NCBI GenBank assembly: GCA_036279835.1
Contig: DASUII010000218.1
Span: 1-10,420 of the forward strand
DNA: 10,420 nt
Direction: 5' to 3'
Source of the DNA: GCA-003244245 sp036279835
GTDB lineage: Bacteria; Actinomycetota; Actinomycetes; Mycobacteriales; Pseudonocardiaceae
A program made the position numbers and the translations under genes. Numbering within the stretch: position 1 is the first letter of the stretch; the number at the start of each line of letters is the position of its first letter. Shown piece by piece: positions 1-5,680 of the stretch. Below the pieces are notes generated by a model. It saw only the letters and a list, made by a program, of their open reading frames with translations, searched no databases and was not told the DNA's origin.

Positions 1-57
1 CGTCTCCTCGCTGTCCTGCTGGGGGACATCAGGCTCGGCGGGCGCGCGCTGCGTCAT
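1..57 (-). CDS. Possible N-terminus of a minus-strand protein, partial
   Basis: An ATG on the minus strand at 57-55 opens a reading frame that stays open to the window edge. The 19 visible residues read MTQRAPAEPDVPQQDSEET, a polar, acidic, Pro/Gln-rich stretch typical of disordered N-termini in actinobacterial proteins. There is no domain to recognise and no clear Shine-Dalgarno sequence before the start. The frame would be divergent from the HAD relic at 116. Only 57 bases are visible, so an open frame of this length could arise by chance. No function can be proposed. Confidence 0.35.
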   Translation of the reverse strand, partial: MTQRAPAEPDVPQQDSEET

Positions 58-115
58 CAGCGAAGATTAGAGCCACCGCAGACCAGCGGCCCAGATCAAT
101 GACGGGTGGAAAACC

Positions 116-342
116 GTGACCGGTTCCGCGCGGCCGTCAGGTGCGATCCTGTTCGACATCGACGGCACCCTGGTCGACTCCAAGTACCTGCACGTCAACG
201 CTTGGTTGCGGGCGCTGCAGGCTCGTCGGTGACAACGGTCTGGGACGTTCAGGCCTGCGGGAAGGCGGGGGTGGCCTGCGTCGGCGTGCTCACCGGTGGC
301 ATCAGCGCCGCCGAACTGACTCGGCCGGCTACCTCACGATGA
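116..342 (+). pseudogene. HAD-family phosphatase relic with internal deletion and frameshift
   Basis: A GTG at 116 opens a frame containing ILFDIDGTLVDS, motif I of haloacid dehalogenase-superfamily phosphatases with its nucleophile Asp and the DxD acid/base Asp. It continues as KYLHVNAWLRAL and stops at 230-232 after 38 codons. Starting near 223 another frame reads LVGD, and after a one-base shift the frame at 229-342 reads VWDVQACGKAGVACVGVLTGGISAAEL. That is the motif IV region and C-terminal part of the same kind of protein. Intact relatives have roughly 200 residues or more, so most of the cap domain, motif II and the motif III Lys are gone. The last residues before the TGA at 340-342 (TRPATSR) no longer resemble the family. 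This indicates a large internal deletion plus a one-base shift. The product cannot be an active enzyme. Confidence 0.85.
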
Positions 343-354
343 ACGTCGGCTTAG

Positions 355-380
355 GGTTGAAGAGGATCACTTTGGGGTAT
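355..380 (+). promoter_or_regulatory. SigF-type stress promoter for the CsbD gene
   Basis: GGTTG at 355-359 and GGGTAT at 375-380 are separated by 15 bases. This fits the mycobacterial SigF promoter pattern (GGTT-type -35 element, about 15-17 bases, GGGTAT -10 element). The -10 element lies 35 bases before the CsbD start codon, leaving a short leader with a strong Shine-Dalgarno sequence. CsbD was first described in Bacillus as a SigB-dependent stress gene, and SigF is the related factor in mycobacteria, so site and gene agree. The assignment is by pattern only. Confidence 0.6.
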
Positions 381-415
381 TTCGTCTCTACGCGTCCGAC
401 TACAGGGAGGCTCGT

Positions 416-601
416 ATGGGAACCGGCGACAAGATTGAGAACCAGGCTGAGGTGCTCAAGGGCAAGGCGAAGGAAGCCGCCGGCCGGGTCACTGATGACC
501 CGGGGCTTGAGGTAGAGGGCCAGGGCGACCAGGCCCAGGGTCACGTCAAGCAGGCTGGCGAGAAGGTCAAGGATGCGGTGAAGGACATCTTCGGCAAATA
601 G
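416..601 (+). CDS. CsbD family stress protein
   Basis: This 61-residue, highly charged protein has the CsbD pattern: an N-terminal GDKIENQAEVLKGKAKEAAGRVTDDP, then a Gly/Gln-rich linker (about residues 30-42) and a Lys-rich amphipathic tail ending VKDAVKDIFGK. There is no signal peptide or membrane segment. CsbD proteins are small general-stress proteins whose molecular role is unknown. The ATG is supported by AGGGAGG at 404-410 with a 5-base spacer. A SigF-like promoter lies just upstream and a strong hairpin just downstream, so it is probably a single-gene transcript induced by stress or stationary phase. The family call is secure; the regulation is inferred. Confidence 0.93.
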   Translation: MGTGDKIENQAEVLKGKAKEAAGRVTDDPGLEVEGQGDQAQGHVKQAGEKVKDAVKDIFGK

Positions 602-617
602 CTGCACTGCCCGTGAG

Positions 618-681
618 GTCGTGAACTCGACGCGACCGACGTTCCGTTCGAGCGGAACGTCGGTAGCGTCGAGTTCACGAC
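618..681. terminator. 29-bp hairpin between convergent genes, likely bidirectional terminator
   Basis: Arms 618-646 and 653-681 pair over 29 positions with one mismatch (G634 against A665), around a 6-base loop at 647-652. The arms contain GTGAACTCGACGC and its complement, and CCGACGTTCCG and its complement. The hairpin starts 16 bases after the CsbD stop, and its right arm contains the stop codon of the convergent methyltransferase gene (675-677). No run of T follows on either side, which is common for actinobacterial hairpin terminators. Confidence 0.8.
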
Positions 682-1490
682 GCCGACCAGCCGTCTTGGT
701 GGGCTCGGGCTTCGTAGAGAAGAAGTGATGCTGAGACCGACACGTTGAGGCTGTCCGCATAGCCCAACATGGGAACGCCCACCCGCCTGAAGCTGTGCTG
801 ATACCACGGTTTCGTGATGCCATACCGTTCGCTGCCCACGACCAGGGCCGTTCGCCCCGCGTAGTCGAGACGGCGGTAGTTCACGCTTTCGTCGGTGTCG
901 GCCAGATACACCGTGAAGTGGCGCTTTTGCAGCCACGAGATCGCCTCGCCGGTGTCCTCGAACTCGATGTGTGGCACCCGTACGGACATGCCTTGGCTGG
1001 CCCGCAGGACCTTGGGATGCGACATCCGGGTACGCCGGTTCGTCAAAATCAACAGGTCTGCCTTGCAGGCGTCCAACGTCCGGATCAGCGTGCCCAGGTT
1101 GCCGGGGATCTCGATGCCGTCGGTGACGAGCACCAGCGCGGAGTCCCCGAACTCGATCGCGTCCGGATGCCAGTGCGGCATCTCGACAGTGGCAACGATG
1201 CCGTCCGGGTTACCACGCTCGGCCATACGAGCCATGGTTTTCTCCGAGATCTGAAACGTTCTGCGCGCCCGGCCGGCCAATTCATCAGCGCGCTTGCCGG
1301 CTTCGTCGGAGTGCGCAAGTTCAAGACACCAGTAGAACGTGTCAATCCGCAGACCGGTGTCGAGTGCGACCTTGGCCGCCCACAGCCCCTCGGCGACGAA
1401 CAATCCGAACCGGTTGGGTGCCGTGTTGTTCTGGATCGCCAGAACATCTTTGACTGCCGGGTGACTCATGCTGATCTGCTGAAATTCCAT
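675..1490 (-). CDS. SpoU/TrmH-family RNA 2'-O-methyltransferase
   Basis: This 271-residue protein carries the three SpoU/TrmH (SPOUT) motifs in order. Motif 1 is the N-x-G-xxx-R signature at N131, G133 and R137 within DGIEIPGNLGTLIRT. Motif 2 is ALVVGSERYGI at about 215-225. Motif 3 is SLNVSVSASLLLYEA at about 247-261. These form the trefoil-knot fold that binds S-adenosylmethionine and methylates a ribose 2'-OH in rRNA or tRNA. Residues 1-110 form the N-terminal RNA-recognition region. The target base cannot be read from the sequence. The ATG at 1490 lies 12 bases after the Ku stop, so the two genes are probably co-transcribed. A second in-frame Met (residue 8, MSHPAVK) is an alternative start. 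The stop codon lies inside the 618-681 hairpin. Confidence 0.92.
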   Translation of the reverse strand: MEFQQISMSHPAVKDVLAIQNNTAPNRFGLFVAEGLWAAKVALDTGLRIDTFYWCLELAHSDEAGKRADELAGRARRTFQISEKTMARMAERGNPDGIVATVEMPHWHPDAIEFGDSALVLVTDGIEIPGNLGTLIRTLDACKADLLILTNRRTRMSHPKVLRASQGMSVRVPHIEFEDTGEAISWLQKRHFTVYLADTDESVNYRRLDYAGRTALVVGSERYGITKPWYQHSFRRVGVPMLGYADSLNVSVSASLLLYEARAHQDGWSAS

Positions 1491-1502
1491 GACAGCCGCA
1501 GC

Positions 1503-2345
1503 TTAGGACGCGTAGCGTCCTCCGCCGGGAGCGGTGCCGGACGCTTCGGCGACGGCGTCGCGCACCTCCCGTGCGGCGGACACGCTGCGCTGCAACGCTG
1601 CCAGCACGTCCGACATCTCGGTAGGCGCTGGCGGCTGCGCCTCGGCGACGACCTCGTGGCCACGACGCTTGTCATCGATGAGCCGCTCTACCCGTTCGGT
1701 GTAGGTGTCGCGGTAATCCTGTGGGTTCCAGGGCCCGCTCATCGATTCGATCAAGGTGGTCGCCATCTCCAGTTCCTTACCCCGGGCCGGGGTGTGTTGC
1801 GGGAGGGTGTCCAGCTGCTCGGGCGGGTCGCGGATCTCGTCGGCGAAGAACAGCGTCTGTAGCGCCAGCACGCCGTCGTCAGCACGGATCGCGGTCAGAT
1901 ACTCCTTGCCGCGCATGACGAAGGTGGCGATACCGGCGCGGTTGGTCCGCGCCATGGCCTCGAGCAGTAGCGCGTAGGGGCGGGCGTACTGCTCGCCGTC
2001 GGGGGCGAGCCAGTAAGTCTTCTGGAAGTACACCGGGTCGATCTCGTCGGAGTCGATGAAAGTGGTGATGTCGATGCTCCGCGACCGGCCGGGAGCGATG
2101 TCGTCGAGCTCCTCCGGTTCGACGATCACGTAGTCGCCGCCGCCGACGTCTCGGCCCTTGACGATGTCGGCGTAGGCGACCTCCTTGCCGGTCCGCTCGT
2201 TGACCCGCTGGTAGCGGATGCGATCGGCGGTGCCGCGCTGGAACTGATGGAAGTGAACGGTGTGGTCCTCGGTCGCGCTGTAGAGCCCGACCGGGATGGA
2301 CACCAGCCCGAAGTTGATCGAACCCGTCCAGATAGCCCGTGCCAT
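1503..2345 (-). CDS. ku: Ku DNA end-binding protein (non-homologous end joining)
   Basis: The 280-residue product begins MARAIWTGSINFGLVSIPVGLYSA, the hallmark N-terminus of bacterial Ku. It continues through the typical EDHTVHFHQ, DYVIVEPEELDDIAP, FIDSDEIDPVYFQKTYWL and RNP-independent core blocks such as RPYALLLEAM and GIATFVMRGKEYL. Ku homodimers form a ring on broken DNA ends and recruit the ligase LigD. Length matches mycobacterial Ku (about 270-290 residues). The C-terminal tail (about 240-280, Ala-rich, ending GGGRYAS) lacks a long Lys-rich extension. The ATG is fixed by AGGAGGT at 2354-2360 with an 8-base spacer. No ligD is visible in the window. The RNA methyltransferase follows 12 bases after the stop, suggesting an operon. 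Confidence 0.96.
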   Translation of the reverse strand: MARAIWTGSINFGLVSIPVGLYSATEDHTVHFHQFQRGTADRIRYQRVNERTGKEVAYADIVKGRDVGGGDYVIVEPEELDDIAPGRSRSIDITTFIDSDEIDPVYFQKTYWLAPDGEQYARPYALLLEAMARTNRAGIATFVMRGKEYLTAIRADDGVLALQTLFFADEIRDPPEQLDTLPQHTPARGKELEMATTLIESMSGPWNPQDYRDTYTERVERLIDDKRRGHEVVAEAQPPAPTEMSDVLAALQRSVSAAREVRDAVAEASGTAPGGGRYAS

Positions 2346-2452
2346 CGCCGGTGACCTCCTCTTAGCGCACCTTCCGGGATGTCGGCAGGTGCTCGCCGTC
2401 TACGGGGTACCCGATTGAGCAGCTTTCCGCACCAGCCTTCCCGGTTGAGCTT

Positions 2453-2514
2453 GATCGCCGAAAGTGAGCCGTGGGAGTGCGATTCTCCACCGTGCGGCCT
2501 CACTTTTGGCGATC
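2453..2514. terminator. Inverted repeat with nested inner stem, likely terminator ahead of Ku
   Basis: Arms 2453-2468 (GATCGCCGAAAGTGAG) and 2499-2514 (CTCACTTTTGGCGATC) are complementary at 15 of 16 positions. The 30-base loop contains a smaller stem, GTGGGAG at 2471-2477 with CTCCAC at 2485-2490 and one bulged G. The right arm includes the stop codon (2500-2502) of the coiled-coil gene, and the repeat lies about 110 bases before Ku. The best reading is a terminator separating the two minus-strand units. A regulatory leader for Ku is an alternative. Confidence 0.6.
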
Positions 2515-3351
2515 TTCGCCGGCCGATGTCGGTGATGGCGTGGCGAGCCGGTGTTCCAGGTCGCGCACCCGCTGCTGCGCCTCCCGGGCCGCCCGGTCCG
2601 CGGCGTCGAACTCCCGCTGCGCTGACTGGGCGCGGCGGCGCGCCTCGTGCTCGGCCTGGTCAGCGGCCTCCAGCCGGGCCCGAAGCTCCCGCAGTTCCGT
2701 ATCCGCAGCCTCCACCGCTTGCTCGGCGTCGGTCAGCGCGCGCTGTGCATCGTCGCGGGTGGCACCGGCATCGGCGGCACCGCCGCGCAGGCGCTCGAGG
2801 TCCCGGCGTGGCTGCTCGTCATGCTGGCCCACTTCGTCGGGTCGACTTATGCTGACCGCACCGGCGGTGGCGAACAGTTCAGTGGCGGCGTCGGCGGGAT
2901 CCAGCGCCGCGGTGAGGCGCCCGCCGGCCACAGCCTGCGCTGCGTTAGCACTGTTCACCGCGGCGGTGAAGGTGTTCACCAGTTCACGAGTGACGGCTTC
3001 GCTCGCCGGGTGTCCGGCGGTCCGTGCCAGTGCCTGCGCCTGCTGCACGAGAGCGTGCACCAGCTCGTGGCGCTGCTGGGACAGCCGCCGCAGCTCGGCA
3101 CCCTGAAGCTGGCGCTGCGCTTCGCGCAACCCGTCGCCTAGCTGTACCAGAGCACGGAGTTCGTCGGGCTGTTCCCGGGCGAGCAGGTTAGCCAACCACG
3201 CCGCTGTGGAGGGACGCCGCAGCGCGGCGATCTGCTTGGCCAGCTCGCGGTCGCCCTGTTCACCGGCGCGCTTCGCGGCGGTGTTACGGGCCGCGGTGAA
3301 CTCCTCCCGCGGTAGCGAATACAGCTCATCAGCTACCGACTCGAGATCCAC
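2500..3351 (-). CDS. Conserved actinobacterial coiled-coil protein of unknown function
   Basis: This is a 283-residue protein starting at a GTG (3351-3349). The N-terminal part (about 1-60) reads DLESVADELYSLPREEFTAARN, then a charged stretch and ALRRPSTAAWLANLLAR. I recognise that pattern from uncharacterised actinobacterial proteins. The middle (60-170) is predicted helical and Ala-rich. Residues about 178-270 are a long run of heptad-like Glu/Arg/Ala/Leu sequence (RRDLERLRGG, DTELRELRARLEAADQAEHEARRR) expected to form a coiled coil. A short polar tail follows. There is no signal peptide or membrane segment, so it is probably cytoplasmic and oligomeric. It lies 80 bases after the 210-aa gene and ends inside an inverted repeat before Ku. 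The Shine-Dalgarno sequence is weak. I cannot assign a function. Confidence 0.8.
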   Translation of the reverse strand: MDLESVADELYSLPREEFTAARNTAAKRAGEQGDRELAKQIAALRRPSTAAWLANLLAREQPDELRALVQLGDGLREAQRQLQGAELRRLSQQRHELVHALVQQAQALARTAGHPASEAVTRELVNTFTAAVNSANAAQAVAGGRLTAALDPADAATELFATAGAVSISRPDEVGQHDEQPRRDLERLRGGAADAGATRDDAQRALTDAEQAVEAADTELRELRARLEAADQAEHEARRRAQSAQREFDAADRAAREAQQRVRDLEHRLATPSPTSAGEDRQK

Positions 3352-3431
3352 ACCGCAGCATGCCCAGACTGGTCAGCGGCGCGCAAGCCGCCCCCCAGCC
3401 GTTGATCCCCCTACGAGCGCAACGCCCGACC

Positions 3432-4064
3432 TCAACGTACTGCGGGCTGAGACTGCTGGCGGATGGGCCGGGCTGGACGCTGGACGAGCAGCTCGCGGCA
3501 ATCCGCGACCGCGCGTTCGAGCAGCTCGCAGAGCTGGTCATCGTGGCGCGGTCCGCGGAACCGGTGGGTGTGCCGCAACACCACGCGCAGCGTGGAGATG
3601 ACCGCAAGCACCCCGGGTTCGGATCCGACGGTGTGCAAGCGCGCCCACCGGCGGCCTCGCTGAGCCGCCAGCCGGTCGAGTTGGGCATCGATGCGCTCTA
3701 AGGCGAGCGGCAGGTCACGGCCCTGCGGGCGGGCCGCTACAGCGGCGCGCAGGCAGCACGCCATCACCGTCAGCGTGATGCGTGGATCCCGGCACCGGGT
3801 GCCGATCAGGTCGGGAGCCAGCACCGCCAGCCGGGACCGGGCGGCGGGATCGACGACCTCGTCGTTGACCACGCGGGCCAGCTGGGCCAGGGCCGGATGG
3901 GTGCATTTGGGATGGTCGCTGAACCGGGTTCCGGCGAGTACGGAGACGTACTCCATCAGGCATGCACCCTGCTCCGGGCTGCGGTGACCGCCCCGATCCA
4001 GCATCGGCAGCCCGTCTGGCCTGCGCCCGACCGTCGCGGACAGCCGCCCCTCAGTCCAGCTCAT
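3432..4064 (-). CDS. Mycobacterial conserved protein of unknown function (210 aa)
   Basis: I chose the ATG at 4064-4062 because GGAAGG lies upstream (about 4074-4079, spacing near 9 bases). The open frame extends upstream to 4196, but those 44 residues look non-coding. The protein starts MSWTEGRLSATVGRRPDGLP. Its most conserved-looking part is residues 20-62: MLDRGGHRSPEQGACLMEYV, then SDHPKCTHPALAQLARVVND. Cys35, Cys54 and His56 stand out, but no known metal motif is formed. The rest is helical, with Arg-rich segments (around 137-175) and no membrane span. I recall similar uncharacterised mycobacterial proteins but no function. It lies upstream of the coiled-coil gene on the same strand, possibly as one transcript. 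Confidence 0.75.
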   Translation of the reverse strand: MSWTEGRLSATVGRRPDGLPMLDRGGHRSPEQGACLMEYVSVLAGTRFSDHPKCTHPALAQLARVVNDEVVDPAARSRLAVLAPDLIGTRCRDPRITLTVMACCLRAAVAARPQGRDLPLALERIDAQLDRLAAQRGRRWARLHTVGSEPGVLAVISTLRVVLRHTHRFRGPRHDDQLCELLERAVADCRELLVQRPARPIRQQSQPAVR

Positions 4065-4223
4065 GGTTCTCGATCCTTCCGCTGAGTGGGGGCAGAATCG
4101 ATGCGCCTCGTCCGGCAGCAGCCGTTCGTGACCAGCACCTTGGAGTCGGCTATCCAGCAGAATGTCAAACATCCGACACGCCGTGATTCGGATCACTTTT
4201 CTGGATTCAAGAGCACAGTACGT

Positions 4224-4257
4224 CAGGGAGCGGCCGCACGGATACGGCCGCTCCCTG
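4224..4257. terminator. Perfect 13-bp hairpin, likely terminator
   Basis: CAGGGAGCGGCCG at 4224-4236 is perfectly complementary to CGGCCGCTCCCTG at 4245-4257, with an 8-base loop. It lies 17 bases beyond the TGA (4277-4275) of the putative minus-strand remnant, exactly where a terminator for that frame would sit. There is no T run. Confidence 0.65.
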
Positions 4258-4274
4258 CTCCGTTCGTGCTGCGG

Positions 4275-4451
4275 TCAGAGCTCTTCGACGATCCAATCCA
4301 CCATCACAGCCAGTAGACAAGATATGGCTGCCAGCAACAGTCCATCTGCGGCCGTCTCCGCCGTTCGACGGCCGGCGCCACGAACCTCGACCCTACCGAA
4401 CTCCTCGATTGACCGGCACGGTTCTGGGTACCCGAGGCTGCCGAGTCAGCG
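4275..4451 (-). pseudogene. Possible degraded 3' end of a minus-strand gene with a hydrophobic C-terminus
   Basis: On the minus strand a frame without a usable start runs to the TGA at 4277-4275. Its end reads AADGLLLAAISCLLAVMVDW and then IVEEL, a coherent hydrophobic segment with an acidic tail. It is followed 17 bases later by a perfect hairpin. Upstream the frame reads SIEEFGRVEVRGAGRRTAET and is closed by an in-frame TGA near 4452, with no ATG or GTG preceding a ribosome-binding site. It looks like the remaining 3' end of a gene whose 5' part was lost. No family could be named. Chance cannot be excluded, since the coding signal rests mainly on the terminal segment and the terminator. Confidence 0.3.
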
Positions 4452-4538
4452 CTGGACCGCGACCTGCCCGGCCGCTTGGAGGAGTCGTCAGGCCCTTCGA
4501 ATAACGCGCCGGCAGGCGAGTCGGCTAGAGGAGAGAAA

Positions 4539-4775
4539 GTGCCGAGAGTGTGTGTTCGACGTAAACGAGACCTTCCTGGATATGTCGCGTTGGACACCAA
4601 TTTCAAGAATCTATTCGGCAACAAGGACATTCGAACGATATGGTTCGGTCAGGTCATACAGTCGGCGCTCGTTGCTACTGTGACCGGCTCGTATACACCG
4701 TTTAACGAGGTCAGCGCCGCGGCGCTGGACATGACAGCGGCCCGGCTTCGGATCAGCCTCTCTGCGGATGGGCGG
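4539..4775 (+). pseudogene. Type II haloacid dehalogenase (HAD) relic: frameshifted and truncated
   Basis: CVFDVNETFLDMS in one frame (up to about 4587) is motif I of L-2-haloacid dehalogenases, with the nucleophile Asp. The next codon lacks one base, and the sequence continues in another frame as LDTNFKNLFGNKDIRTIWFG, then QVIQSALVATVTGSYTPFNE, then VSAAALDMTAAR and SLSADGRS. This is the typical start of the cap region of the same family. Similarity ends near 4775, so more than half of an enzyme of about 220-240 residues is missing, including the later HAD motifs. A good AGGAGAG at 4529-4535 precedes GTG 4539, but that GTG is out of frame with motif I, implying a second small shift in the GTGTGTG stretch at about 4548-4554. 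The enzyme would have hydrolysed 2-haloacids; this copy cannot. Confidence 0.82.
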
Positions 4776-4784
4776 TCTCGTTGC

Positions 4785-4806
4785 CCCGATATGTCTCCAT
4801 ATCGGG
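4785..4806. terminator. Perfect 9-bp hairpin with 4-base loop, possible terminator for the DUF305 gene
   Basis: CCCGATATG at 4785-4793 pairs perfectly with CATATCGGG at 4798-4806 around TCTC. It lies 66 bases beyond the DUF305 stop on the minus strand, and just past the point where the dehalogenase relic loses similarity on the plus strand. It could terminate DUF305 transcription or be a scar of the deletion that truncated the relic. No T run is present. Confidence 0.4.
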
Positions 4807-4871
4807 AGTGGAATTCTTGGGTGACGGTCAGGCTGGGTCGGCAAGGCGCGTTTTGTCGCCAGCCAACCGGC

Positions 4872-5483
4872 TCAGCTGGCGGCGAGCAGCTTGCGCATGT
4901 TGGCAATCTGCGCGGTTTGATTGCGTTGGATCGAGGTGGCCAACTGCGTGGCGTCGGGGTTGCGGCCAGCGGACAGCTCGGTGGTGGCCATCTGCACGGC
5001 GCCCTGGTGATGGGCGATCATCAGCTGGAGAAACAGTCGGTCGAAGGTCGGTCCGTTGCTCTTGACCAGTTGGCTCATCTGCTGGTTGCTCATCATGCCG
5101 ACGGTTGCCGCGCGGTCCATCCCACCCATGGCAGAGCCCCCGCCGGGATCGTTCTTAGCCGGGGGGGCGTGCCACGCTTGCAGCCAGCTGTTCAGCGTCG
5201 AGATCTCCCGATCTTGGTCGGTCGTAATCTGGGAAGCGAGATCGCGCACCTTGGCGTTGGCCGTCCTGGCCGGGACCAGCCCCGCCATGGTGATGGCCTG
5301 GCGGTGGTGCGGGATCATCTGCTGGGCGAAGGCGATGTCGGCGGCGTTGTGCGCGCTGTCGACGCTGGTTGCCGGCAGCGGGGCTCCGGCGGTGGGTTGG
5401 GTGCCCGTCGGGGCGCTGTTGCACGCGGCGGCGGTAAGCAAGGCGACCACGCCATATCCGGCCGCGCGCAAGACTCGCGTCAT
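4872..5483 (-). CDS. DUF305 family lipoprotein, probable metal-binding cell-envelope protein
   Basis: This 203-residue protein starts with a lipoprotein signal: MTRVLRAAGYGVVALLTAAAC, where the lipobox LTAAAC gives an acylated Cys21. A Pro/Thr-rich linker follows to about residue 45. The DUF305 domain comes next, with its two characteristic Met/His motifs: AQQMIPHHRQAITMA at about 53-67, and LQLMIAHHQGAVQMA at about 152-166. A Met-rich insert (SAMGGMDRAATVGMMSNQQM) lies between them. The paired HH motifs and Met clusters suggest copper or other metal binding outside the membrane, but the function of the family is not established. GAAAGGA at 5492-5498 with an 8-base spacer supports the ATG. 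A near-palindrome, TGATC-A-GATCA at 5500-5510, sits just upstream. It is transcribed divergently from the holin-like gene. Confidence 0.92.
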   Translation of the reverse strand: MTRVLRAAGYGVVALLTAAACNSAPTGTQPTAGAPLPATSVDSAHNAADIAFAQQMIPHHRQAITMAGLVPARTANAKVRDLASQITTDQDREISTLNSWLQAWHAPPAKNDPGGGSAMGGMDRAATVGMMSNQQMSQLVKSNGPTFDRLFLQLMIAHHQGAVQMATTELSAGRNPDATQLATSIQRNQTAQIANMRKLLAAS

Positions 5484-5680
5484 CGCAAGAGTCCTTTCGT
5501 GATCAGATCAAGAGTAGGCGCGGTACGCCCCCACGATCAACACCTAGCGTCTGTGTACGACGCCGGTCTGTGCTGGCGGACTACCGGAGCTAGACAGAAG
5601 GGTGAGTGAAGCAGAGGGACGGCTATCACGCAGCGTAAGTCTGACGGCCACAGTGAGCGATCGAGGCGCCTCGTGGCACC

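Larger units (their letters stand above)
4065..4538. other. 474-bp stretch without an intact gene
   Basis: Open frames here are short or overlap on both strands and resemble nothing I recognise. The region holds the likely promoter area of the minus-strand 210-aa gene, with a GTGAT-tcgg-ATCAC repeat at 4183-4196. It also holds the strong hairpin at 4224-4257, a possible degraded minus-strand gene end at 4275-4451, and the upstream region of the dehalogenase relic. Codon use in the remnant includes ATA, TCT, TGT and CTA, which are rare in its GC-rich neighbours. Confidence 0.6.

Noticed and set aside
795..1862. A 355-codon plus-strand open frame
   Set aside because: It is antisense to the well-supported RNA methyltransferase and Ku genes; long antisense frames are expected in GC-rich DNA, and the translation has no domain.
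4065..4196. A 44-residue upstream extension of the 210-aa gene
   Set aside because: There is no ribosome-binding site near 4196 and the composition is unlike the rest, while GGAAGG precedes the ATG at 4064.
4476..5609. A 377-codon plus-strand open frame
   Set aside because: Only its first part (about 4588-4775) carries real dehalogenase similarity. The remainder is the antisense of the DUF305 lipoprotein gene.
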